5,248 nt of DNA from Arcobacter sp. UBA7394. Lineage in GTDB: Bacteria; Campylobacterota; Campylobacteria; Campylobacterales; Arcobacteraceae. Made by a program: the position numbers and the translations under genes. Below the pieces are notes generated by a model that saw only the letters and a list, made by a program, of their open reading frames with translations, was not told the origin of the DNA and did not search any database. Below, piece after piece: positions 1 to 5,248 of the stretch. Position 1 is the first letter of the stretch; every line of letters begins with the position of its first letter. The stretch is taken from NCBI GenBank assembly GCA_002470185.1, contig DKNG01000184.1, positions 1-5,248 of the forward strand, written 5' to 3'.

Positions 1-45
1 GAACTTCAATGTCAAAAAGCTTTTGAATTTGCAATAAATAAATAA
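1..45 (+). CDS. Possible C-terminal end of a plus-strand gene (partial)
   Basis: Frame 1 is open from the window edge and reads ELQCQKAFEFAINK before a TAA stop at 43-45. The other two plus frames also stop within about 36 bases, so the frame is not proven by length. The choice rests on the plausible amphipathic composition and on a hairpin terminator 38 bases downstream that has a T-run on the plus strand. Only 14 residues are visible, so no family can be named. It would converge on the carboxypeptidase gene. Confidence 0.3.
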   Translation, partial: ELQCQKAFEFAINK

Positions 46-83
46 ATAAATTTATATTGATAAAATTCGCTTATATTAAAAAC

Positions 84-112
84 ATAAGGAAGAATCTCTT
101 CCTTATATTTTT
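84..112. terminator. Bidirectional Rho-independent terminator
   Basis: A perfect 10-bp stem, ATAAGGAAGA at 84-93 and TCTTCCTTAT at 97-106, encloses a 3-base loop. On the plus strand it is followed by TTTTT (108-112) and a second T-run at 115-120. On the minus strand the stem is followed, after one G, by five T (plus-strand A at 78-82). It begins 4 bases beyond the stop codon of the minus-strand carboxypeptidase gene, where a terminator is expected. The T-runs on both sides suggest it also ends a transcript arriving from the left of the window. Confidence 0.8.
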
Positions 113-1595
113 AATTTTTTAAATATCTATTTTCTAGGTGAGCTTTGAAATATTTAGGATTTAAAGACTCTCCTGTTGCTTGTTTTATTAATTCATCAGT
201 AGAGTAAATACTTGCTTTATTCCAAATATTTTCTTTTAACCATGATTTCACTTGAGTTAAATCTCCATTTGAAATTGAGTCATTTATATTTGTGTGAGCT
301 TTTCTTACACTATCAAATTGTTGTGCAGCATACATTGCTCCTAAAGTATAAGAAGGGAAATACCCAATAAGACCTTCTGTCCAATGAACATCTTGCATAC
401 AACCATTTTTATAATCCCCTCTTAAATCTAGACCTAAAGCATCTTTCATTTTTTCATTCCAAATATCTGGAATATCTGAGGCGTTTATTTCTCCATTTAT
501 TAAAGCACTTTCAATTTCATATCGTAAGATTACATGAGAAGCGTAAGTTACTTCATCTGCATCTACTCTGATTTTTGAAGTGTTTACTCTTGAATAAATC
601 TTGATTAGGTTTTCAAGTTCAAAGGCTTTATCTTTTCCAAAAGCATCAGAGATATAAGGTTGAATTGATTTTAAGAATTCTGGACTTCTACCCATTTGCA
701 TTTCAAAAAATAGACTTTGACTTTCATGTATTCCCATAGAACGTGCTTGTGCTACTGGTAGTCCTAATAAATCTTGAGGTAAACCTTGTTCATATGAAGC
801 ATGGCCTGTTTCATGAACAGTTCCCATTAATGCTTGAATAAAATCTTTTTCATCATATCTTGTTGTAATTCTTACATCTTCAGCAACTCCCCCACAAAAT
901 GGATGAGCTGAAATATCAGTACGACCTCTGTTAAAATCAAAACCTAGGTGTTTCATTACTTTTATACCTAAATCTTTTTGGGCATTTATATCAAATAAAC
1001 CTTGAGGTTTGATATAGCTTTCTGATTTTTGTTTTTCAATAATATTTTGAATAAGTTCTGGTAACCAAGTTTTAACATCTGTAAAAATTGTATTTAAAGT
1101 TTCACTTCTCATTCCTGGTTCATATAAATCTAATAATGAATCATAAGCACTTAATCCACTAACTTCTGATCTAATACTTGCTTCTTCTTTTGCTAGTTTT
1201 ACAACTTCTTCTAGATTTGGTAAAAATCCTTTCCAGTCATTTTCACCTCTTTGTGTAACCCATTCGTGTCCACATTTTGAGTGGGCTAAACTTTGGGCTT
1301 TAACTAGTGAACTTGGTAAGATTGTATTTTGAGTATATTCTCTTTTCATCTCTTTTAGTGAGGCTTTTTCTAAGTCGTTTAACTCTTCCCCTAAAGCATC
1401 ATCCAATAATAATCCTATCTCTTTATCTGTAGAGGCTTCATGTAAAATCACACCAAATTCTGCCATTGCTTTTGATCTTGCATCATTTGAACCACTTGGC
1501 ATCATGGCTTGTTGATCCCAATATACTATTGACTGCATATGTGATAAATGATGTATTCTTTCATATTTTTCAACAAGTCTTTTATAAGCTTTCAT
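111..1595 (-). CDS. M32 family metallocarboxypeptidase (carboxypeptidase Taq type)
   Basis: This is a cytoplasmic zinc-type carboxypeptidase that removes C-terminal amino acids from peptides, with broad specificity in the M32 family. The 494-residue length is normal for M32. Visible motifs, in order: YWDQQAMMPSGS (25-36), HPF and DVRITTRYD (231-248), the metal motif HETGH (261-265), the third metal ligand Glu291 in HESQS exactly 26 residues after His265, VDADEVTY (344-351), HVILRYEIE (354-362), and DVHWTEG through GYFPSY (402-416). All catalytic signatures are intact. No signal peptide is seen. The open frame extends 13 codons further upstream (ATG at 1632-1634), but the start chosen here has AGGA (plus 1602-1605) six bases before its ATG, and the likely -10 box at 1625-1630 lies inside the longer version. 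The gene is monocistronic by context: divergent from the dehydrogenase and closed by a hairpin terminator. Its likely role is peptide turnover or nutrition. The family call is secure; substrate preference is unknown. Confidence 0.95.
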   Translation of the reverse strand: MKAYKRLVEKYERIHHLSHMQSIVYWDQQAMMPSGSNDARSKAMAEFGVILHEASTDKEIGLLLDDALGEELNDLEKASLKEMKREYTQNTILPSSLVKAQSLAHSKCGHEWVTQRGENDWKGFLPNLEEVVKLAKEEASIRSEVSGLSAYDSLLDLYEPGMRSETLNTIFTDVKTWLPELIQNIIEKQKSESYIKPQGLFDINAQKDLGIKVMKHLGFDFNRGRTDISAHPFCGGVAEDVRITTRYDEKDFIQALMGTVHETGHASYEQGLPQDLLGLPVAQARSMGIHESQSLFFEMQMGRSPEFLKSIQPYISDAFGKDKAFELENLIKIYSRVNTSKIRVDADEVTYASHVILRYEIESALINGEINASDIPDIWNEKMKDALGLDLRGDYKNGCMQDVHWTEGLIGYFPSYTLGAMYAAQQFDSVRKAHTNINDSISNGDLTQVKSWLKENIWNKASIYSTDELIKQATGESLNPKYFKAHLENRYLKN

Positions 1596-1624
1596 ATTCA
1601 TTCCTAGCTTGAAAATTTTAAATA

Positions 1625-1652
1625 ATTTTATCATAAATGAACTATTTGTCTA
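1625..1652 (-). promoter_or_regulatory. Sigma-70-type promoter of the carboxypeptidase gene
   Basis: Read on the minus strand, TAGACA (1647-1652; 5 of 6 matches to TTGACA) and TAAAAT (1625-1630; 5 of 6 to TATAAT) are separated by 16 bases. Transcription would start near 1618, giving a leader of about 22 bases with the AGGA site before the ATG at 1595. This position argues against the upstream in-frame ATG at 1632-1634. It is assigned by eye; AT-rich DNA gives chance -10 matches, but the -35 match and spacing add support. Confidence 0.5.
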
Positions 1653-1659
1653 ATTGACA
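1647..1659. promoter_or_regulatory. Inverted repeat overlapping both divergent -35 elements
   Basis: TGTC-TAATT-GACA is a 13-base inverted repeat with 4-bp arms plus one more complementary pair inside the spacer. It contains the -35 of the minus-strand carboxypeptidase promoter and the -35 of the plus-strand dehydrogenase promoter. It may be an operator for a small dimeric regulator, or simply the by-product of two face-to-face TTGACA-like boxes. No regulator gene is present in the window. Confidence 0.3.
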
Positions 1660-1680
1660 CTTAATGCTTTTAGTTATAAG
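1654..1680 (+). promoter_or_regulatory. Sigma-70-type promoter of the 2-hydroxyacid dehydrogenase gene
   Basis: A perfect TTGACA (1654-1659) is followed after 15 bases by TATAAG (1675-1680). The spacer is shorter than the usual 17. A second -10 candidate, TATAAA at 1684-1689, lies too far (24 bases) from the same -35 and would have to work without it, as many Campylobacterota promoters do. With the first box the leader would be about 25 bases long and contain the AAGGA site at 1701-1705. Confidence 0.45.
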
Positions 1681-1711
1681 CTATATAAAGATAGTGTTAA
1701 AAGGATATGTT

Positions 1712-2662
1712 ATGAATACTGTTCTTATTTCAGATTATATAGAAAACCCAGATATTGAATTTGATATTTTAAAAGAGTCTTTAAGTGAAGCTGCTAACGA
1801 AGATATCGAAGTTATTTTGCTTTGGAATACCATAGCGAACAAAGAGTATATCCATAAGTTTCCAAATCTAAAAGCTATTATAAGATATGGAGCAGGCTAT
1901 GATAATGTAGATTTAGAATATACTAAAGAGAATGGAATTTTTGTTTGTAATACTCCTGATTATGGTACGGATGAAGTAAGTGATACTGCAATTGCAATGA
2001 TTATGAATATTGCTAGAGGTATTAATACTTATGATACTTTAGCTAAAAACTATTTTAATACTTGGCAAGAAAATACAAATAAAATAATAAAAAGAAATAA
2101 TGAATATAAAGTAGGAGTAATAGGAGCTGGTAGAATTGGAGGAAGTGTACTTTTAAAAGCAAATGCTTTGAAGTTTGATACTTACTTTTATGATCCATAT
2201 TTAGCTTATGGTTACGAAAAACAGTTAAGTTCAAAAAGAGTAGAAAAACTAGATGATTTATTAGAAATAACAGATATTTTATCTATTAATTGTCCTTTGA
2301 CTGAAGCGACAAAAGATATGATTGATGAATCTTTTATTAATAGAATGAAAGAGGGAAGTTCCCTTGTAAACACTGCCCGTGGTAAAATTGTAAAAGATAT
2401 AGATATTTTTTATGAGCCTTTAAAAAGTGGCTATTTAAATAGTGTAGCTTTTGATGTTTTACCTTTTGAACCACCAAAAGAGTCTTTGCTTATTAATGCA
2501 TGGAGAAACAACGAAAAATGGTTAGATGGTAGAGTTATTATAAATCCTCACACAGCTTATTTTAGTGATACAGCCTTTTATGAAATGAGAGAAAAAACTG
2601 CTTTAAATGCAAAAAGAGTAATTGATGGATTAAGACCAATAAATATTGTAAATGGTTTATAA
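1712..2662 (+). CDS. D-isomer-specific 2-hydroxyacid dehydrogenase, CtBP-like
   Basis: This is a cytoplasmic NAD-dependent oxidoreductase that interconverts a D-2-hydroxyacid and its 2-keto acid; the exact substrate cannot be read from sequence. The 316 residues have the usual two-domain layout. The split catalytic domain occupies about 1-100 and 290-316, and the nucleotide-binding domain lies between. The GxGxxG loop is Gly138, Gly140 and Gly143 (GAGRIG), with the ribose-binding Asp161 after beta-2. The catalytic triad is complete: Arg223 in NTARG, Glu253 in PFEPP and His280 in NPHTA. The stretch RYGAGYDNVD (58-67) with TPDYGTDEVSD (81-91) is typical of the C-terminal-binding-protein-like subgroup, though I place it there by recall of motifs only. 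The start is set by AAGGA (1701-1705) six bases before ATG. The longer frame from 1664 would begin inside the promoter region and add an unlikely hydrophobic leader. Its own promoter lies upstream, and 92 bp separate it from the SDR gene. Confidence 0.9.
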   Translation: MNTVLISDYIENPDIEFDILKESLSEAANEDIEVILLWNTIANKEYIHKFPNLKAIIRYGAGYDNVDLEYTKENGIFVCNTPDYGTDEVSDTAIAMIMNIARGINTYDTLAKNYFNTWQENTNKIIKRNNEYKVGVIGAGRIGGSVLLKANALKFDTYFYDPYLAYGYEKQLSSKRVEKLDDLLEITDILSINCPLTEATKDMIDESFINRMKEGSSLVNTARGKIVKDIDIFYEPLKSGYLNSVAFDVLPFEPPKESLLINAWRNNEKWLDGRVIINPHTAYFSDTAFYEMREKTALNAKRVIDGLRPINIVNGL

Positions 2663-2700
2663 AATATGCATTTTCAAATACAATTTTAATATTAAAACAA

Positions 2701-2706
2701 TATAAT
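2701..2706 (+). promoter_or_regulatory. Probable -10 box for the SDR gene cluster
   Basis: A perfect TATAAT lies in the 92-bp gap between the dehydrogenase and SDR genes, 49 bases before the SDR start codon. No convincing -35 is visible 16-18 bases upstream, which is common in Campylobacterota. No clear terminator closes the preceding gene, so this may be an internal promoter in a longer transcript. Confidence 0.45.
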
Positions 2707-2754
2707 ATTTCCTGAAAAATAATCATTTAAATAATATTGCTATTAGGAGAAGAT

Positions 2755-3498
2755 ATGAGATTTATAAACAAAATTGCCGTTGTTACAGGTGGTTCTACAG
2801 GTATTGGTAAAGAAACAATTTTAAAACTAAATAACGAAAAGGCAAAAGTTTATAACTTAGACGTTGTTCAAACACAAGATTCTAATAGTACTTTTATCAA
2901 ATGTGATGTTAGTGATTATGAGCAAGTAAAAAATGCAGTTGCGAAGATCCTTGAAATAGAGGGAAAAATTGATTTATTATTTGCAAATGCAGGTATTCAT
3001 CTTTTTGCAAATATTGAAGAAACAAGTATTGAAGAGTTTGAAAAAGTACTTTCGGTTAATATCAAAGGTGTATATTTTGTATTAAAAGAGATTATTCCTA
3101 TTATGAAAAAACAAAATAAAGGAAATATCTTACTTATGGGTTCTGATCAATCTTTTGTAGGAAAAGGAAAAAGTTCAGCTTATGGGCTTACAAAAGGAGC
3201 AATCGCTCAACTTACAAAAAGTACAGCAATTGATTATGCAGACTTTAATATCAAAGTAAATTGTATTTGCCCAGGAACTATTGATACTCCACTTTTAGAT
3301 AAAGCAGTTGAGAAATTCAAATCATTAACTGGTATGGAAAATGATGAGATAAAAACACTTCTAGAAGAAGCTCAACCTATTAAAAGAATAGCTCAACCAG
3401 AAGAAATTGCAAATGTAGCTTGTTATTTATTGTCAGAAGAAAATAGTTTTATGACTGGTGCAATGGTACCTGTTGATGGTGGATATACTTGCCAATAA
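2755..3498 (+). CDS. SDR-family NAD(P)-dependent oxidoreductase
   Basis: This is a classical short-chain dehydrogenase/reductase of 247 residues with a full Rossmann fold, acting in the cytoplasm on an unknown alcohol or ketone substrate. It shows TGGSTGIG (11-18) for the cofactor, Asp36 at the end of beta-2 (suggesting NAD rather than NADP), CDVSD (50-54), ANAG (77-80), Asn102, Ser130, and YGLTK with Tyr143 and Lys147. Ser130 is 13 residues before Tyr143, as expected for the catalytic set. CPGTIDTP (172-179) and VDGG (240-243) complete the family pattern. FabG-like 3-oxoacyl-ACP reductases and sugar-acid dehydrogenases share all of these, so no gene name is given. The start is set by AGGAG (2745-2749) five bases before ATG; an in-frame TTG at 2737 precedes this site and is rejected. 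The DUF3465 gene begins 25 bp after the stop, probably in the same transcript. Confidence 0.93.
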   Translation: MRFINKIAVVTGGSTGIGKETILKLNNEKAKVYNLDVVQTQDSNSTFIKCDVSDYEQVKNAVAKILEIEGKIDLLFANAGIHLFANIEETSIEEFEKVLSVNIKGVYFVLKEIIPIMKKQNKGNILLMGSDQSFVGKGKSSAYGLTKGAIAQLTKSTAIDYADFNIKVNCICPGTIDTPLLDKAVEKFKSLTGMENDEIKTLLEEAQPIKRIAQPEEIANVACYLLSEENSFMTGAMVPVDGGYTCQ

Positions 3499-3523
3499 TT
3501 AGATATTAAATAAAGGATATTTT

Positions 3524-3919
3524 ATGAAAAAGTTTTTATTTACACTTATTAGTTCACTATTTTTATTTGCTAGTTTTGCAAATGCTTCTAATAATCAAAT
3601 TGTTCAAGCTTATAAAAAACATAAAAGTGACGTCCAAGTAAAGGGATCAGGAAAAGTAATTAAAATTTTAAGAGATGATACCAAAGGTAGTAAACACCAA
3701 AGGTTTATTCTTAGAATATCAAAAAAAGTTACAGTATTAGTAGCTCATAATATTGACTTAGCAAAAAGAGTTAGAAATCTAAGAGTTGGTGATACTGTGA
3801 AGTTTTATGGGGAATATGAATGGAATAGAAAAGGTGGAGTAATTCACTGGACACATCATGACCCAAGAAATAGACATGCTCATGGTTGGTTAAAACATAA
3901 TGGAAAAACATATAAATAA
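3524..3919 (+). CDS. DUF3465 family exported protein of unknown function
   Basis: This 131-residue protein has a clear Sec signal peptide: MKK, a hydrophobic core to about residue 18, and an ANA|S cleavage site after Ala21. The mature protein of about 110 residues should be periplasmic or secreted. The rest matches the DUF3465 pattern as I know it: GSGKV (41-45), HQRF (58-61), AHNIDLA (74-80), GDTVKFYGEYEWN (89-101), GGVIHWTHHDP (104-114) and HGWLKH (120-125). The alternation of strands around GSGKV and GDTVKFYGEYEW suggests a small beta-barrel such as an OB-fold, which is inference. Eight histidines (58, 75, 108, 111, 112, 118, 120, 125), six of them clustered near the C-terminus, could bind a metal. 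There are no cysteines and no lipobox. AAAGGA (3512-3517) lies six bases before ATG. It sits 25 bp after the SDR gene and 20 bp before the methyltransferase gene. The family call is strong; the function is unknown. Confidence 0.88.
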   Translation: MKKFLFTLISSLFLFASFANASNNQIVQAYKKHKSDVQVKGSGKVIKILRDDTKGSKHQRFILRISKKVTVLVAHNIDLAKRVRNLRVGDTVKFYGEYEWNRKGGVIHWTHHDPRNRHAHGWLKHNGKTYK

Positions 3920-3928
3920 ATATAAACT

Positions 3929-3942
3929 AGGAAAATAGATTG
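3929..3942 (+). promoter_or_regulatory. Ribosome binding site fixing a TTG start
   Basis: AGGAAA begins at 3929, with seven bases between AGGA and the TTG at 3940-3942. An in-frame TAG at 3928-3930 excludes any start further upstream. The first in-frame ATG lies at codon 75, after the SAM-binding motif. TTG is therefore the only start with a good site that keeps the whole domain. Confidence 0.75.
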
Positions 3943-4542
3943 ACTCCTTTGGAAACAGCTAATAGATATAATAAAATATCTCAAATTTATCAAGAAGAAT
4001 TAAAAGATTCAGATTATGGTCTTAGACAAATAAAACAAGCAATAAGTTTTACAAAGAATAAAAACAAAGCTTTAGATGTTGGCTGTGGAGTTGGTGGTAG
4101 AATTATAAACGAATTATTAAGTTCAAATTTTGATGTTAAAGGTATTGATGTATCTTCTTCTATGCTTGATTTGGCAAAAAAAAGTCATGCTGAGGTTAGT
4201 TTTGAAAATGTGGATATTTGTACTTGGGAAAGTGATGAAAAGTTTGACTTAATTGTTGCTTGGGATAGTCTTTTTCATTTACCACTTTCTGAGCATAAAA
4301 ATGTAATAAATAAACTATCAAATTTATTAGAAGAAGATGGTATTTTAATTTATACTTTTGGTGATGATATTGGAGAACATATTTCATCTTGGCATGAGGA
4401 TACTTTTTATTATAGTTCTATTGGAATAAATGAAAATATGAAAACACTTTTAGATAACTCTTTTAAAATCATGCACTTAGAATTAGATCAATATCCTTTA
4501 AAACATGTATATACAATAGTTAAAAAAGAGAGAAATATATAA
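3940..4542 (+). CDS. Class I SAM-dependent methyltransferase
   Basis: This is a small soluble methyltransferase of 200 residues that would transfer a methyl group from S-adenosylmethionine to an unidentified acceptor. The N-terminal helix RYNKISQIYQEE (9-20) is the usual lead-in of this fold. Motif I is LDVGCGVGG (45-53). Asp70 in GIDVS is the acidic residue after beta-2 that holds the SAM ribose. Asp92 lies at the adenine-binding position, FDLIVAWDSLFHLP (102-115) is the motif IV region, and LEEDGILIYTFG (130-141) covers the following strand. The C-terminal part, with EHISSWHEDTFYYSS and DQYPLKH, appears to be a subfamily feature and may shape the acceptor site. It begins at TTG (only supported start, see the ribosome binding site entry), which may lower translation relative to its neighbours. 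The gap to the DUF3465 gene is 20 bp. No catalytic residue specific to DNA, RNA or protein methylation is recognised, so a small molecule is the likelier acceptor. Confidence 0.9.
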   Translation: MTPLETANRYNKISQIYQEELKDSDYGLRQIKQAISFTKNKNKALDVGCGVGGRIINELLSSNFDVKGIDVSSSMLDLAKKSHAEVSFENVDICTWESDEKFDLIVAWDSLFHLPLSEHKNVINKLSNLLEEDGILIYTFGDDIGEHISSWHEDTFYYSSIGINENMKTLLDNSFKIMHLELDQYPLKHVYTIVKKERNI

Positions 4543-4597
4543 GTTTTTAACCAAAGTTTTGATAAAACATCTTTAAATAATATTTAGGCAAAAATTG

Positions 4598-5248
4598 ATG
4601 AAAGAAAAAATATATTTAATTCCTGGTCTTATGACAGATGAAAGACTTTGGAAGAGAGTAATACCATTATTAGAAGATGATTATGAATTAGTTCATGTTC
4701 CTATTCCTCATACACAAGATTTTGATGAAATTATAGATATCTTATTTAACCTTTTTCCTGAAGAAAAAGTAAATATTTTAGGTTTTTCTCTTGGTGGTTA
4801 TATTGCTTCATATTTTGCTGTTACTTATCCAAATAGAGTAAATAAACTTTTTATGCTTGCTGCTACTCCTGGGGCTTCAAATGAAGCTGAAATTGAGAGA
4901 AGAAAAGAAAAGTTTGCTGTTATTGAAAAAGATGGATTTAATGGACTTACTTATGAAAAAGCAAAATCTTTAGTAGAACTACAAGATGATGAAGATTTAA
5001 TCAAAACAGTTCAAGATATGTTTATTGACCTAGGAAAAGAGACTTTTATATCTCAATTAACTTCTACGTTTAATAGAATAGATTTATTTGAAGACTTAGT
5101 AAATCTAGACTTACCTATTTGGTTTTATTATAGTACAAATGATAGATTATTAAACAAAGAAGCTTTAGTAAAATTACTGTCTACAAAACACAATATGAAA
5201 GTAGTTTCAAGAGAAGGTACTAGCCATAATATTTCATTAGAATTTCCA
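4598..5248 (+). CDS. Alpha/beta hydrolase (3' end beyond the window)
   Basis: The frame is open from ATG at 4598 to the window edge (217 codons), so only the C-terminal end is missing, probably a few dozen residues or fewer. This is an alpha/beta-fold serine hydrolase. Strand and oxyanion region YLIPGLMTDERLW lie at 6-18, the nucleophile elbow is GFSLGG with Ser64, the likely acid is Asp182 in STNDRLL, and the catalytic histidine is His210 in GTSHNISLE. The triad is complete in the visible part. The family includes esterases, lipases and acyl-thioester hydrolases; the substrate cannot be told. There is no signal peptide, so it is cytoplasmic. The ribosome binding site is weak (AGG at 4586-4588, nine bases before ATG). 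A TTG directly before the ATG (4595-4597) would sit at a better distance and add one residue. The gap of 55 bp after the methyltransferase has no clear terminator, so co-transcription is plausible. Confidence 0.9.
   Translation, partial: MKEKIYLIPGLMTDERLWKRVIPLLEDDYELVHVPIPHTQDFDEIIDILFNLFPEEKVNILGFSLGGYIASYFAVTYPNRVNKLFMLAATPGASNEAEIERRKEKFAVIEKDGFNGLTYEKAKSLVELQDDEDLIKTVQDMFIDLGKETFISQLTSTFNRIDLFEDLVNLDLPIWFYYSTNDRLLNKEALVKLLSTKHNMKVVSREGTSHNISLEFP

Noticed and set aside
35..50. Four tandem TAAA repeats at the end of the possible upstream gene, as a phase-variation tract
   Set aside because: The frame reads ATA AAT AAA TAA into the repeat and meets the stop within its first 12 bases, so gain or loss of one unit would not change the protein. 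Four short A/T units are also expected by chance in such AT-rich DNA.
58..84. A TAAAAT -10-like box (60-65) upstream of an AAGGA-like string at 87-91, resembling a start for a small plus-strand gene
   Set aside because: No start codon follows at a suitable distance and the AAGGA-like string is one arm of the terminator stem. Any transcript would stop at once.
1596..1634. Longer carboxypeptidase with 13 extra N-terminal residues
   Set aside because: The upstream ATG has no ribosome binding site and the probable -10 box overlaps the extension, while the ATG at 1595 has AGGA at the right spacing and begins the normal M32 N-terminus.
1664..1711. Longer dehydrogenase N-terminus with a hydrophobic leader
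   Set aside because: It would start within the promoter region. The ATG at 1712 has a good AAGGA site and gives the usual start of the catalytic domain.
2661..2674. AAAAT-ATGC-ATTTT inverted repeat just after the dehydrogenase stop, as a terminator
   Set aside because: The 5-bp stem is A/T-only and has no T-run after it, so it would be too unstable to terminate transcription.
4196..4387. 63-codon minus-strand open frame
   Set aside because: It lies wholly inside the methyltransferase gene on the other strand, has a low-complexity His/Tyr/Lys-rich product, and matches no family I recognise. It is a shadow frame.
4556..4590. GTTTT-GAT-AAAAC hairpin and TAAAAC -10-like box between methyltransferase and hydrolase genes
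   Set aside because: The stem is 5 bp with a single G-C pair and no T-run, so it is not a terminator. The -10 match is weak and has no supporting -35, so a separate hydrolase promoter is possible but not supported.

Overview
The window is strongly AT-rich and gene-dense, with short intergenic gaps, AAGGA/AGGAG ribosome binding sites and A/T-ending codons. The protein set (an M32 carboxypeptidase, a CtBP-like 2-hydroxyacid dehydrogenase and a DUF3465 secreted protein) fits a free-living Campylobacterota bacterium, most likely an Arcobacter relative. That assignment is inferred from composition and gene families; there is no rRNA or other marker here to fix it.

Layout. Positions 1-45 may hold the last codons of a plus-strand gene. 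A hairpin at 84-106 with T-runs on both strands then looks like a bidirectional terminator. It would also serve the minus-strand M32 carboxypeptidase gene (111-1595). The carboxypeptidase gene is divergent from a plus-strand D-2-hydroxyacid dehydrogenase gene (1712-2662). The 116-bp gap between them carries back-to-back promoters whose -35 elements lie in one small inverted repeat. A 92-bp gap with a perfect TATAAT box follows. Then comes a tight plus-strand run: an SDR oxidoreductase (2755-3498), a small exported DUF3465 protein (3524-3919) and a class I SAM methyltransferase starting at TTG (3940-4542). After another 55 bp an alpha/beta hydrolase (4598 to beyond the window end) follows, probably in the same transcript.

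How the genes fit together. The two dehydrogenases could both act on small hydroxy- or keto-acids or sugar derivatives, but no transporter, regulator or named pathway gene is present, so no pathway can be assigned. The SDR, DUF3465, methyltransferase and hydrolase genes look co-transcribed by spacing alone; their products act in different compartments and do not form an obvious system. I see no mobile element, CRISPR array, tRNA, rRNA or defence system. Most of the window is ordinary housekeeping or accessory metabolism. The least understood gene is the DUF3465 protein, with a histidine-rich conserved C-terminal half. Several start sites were moved downstream of the longest open frame on the basis of ribosome binding sites and promoter position.
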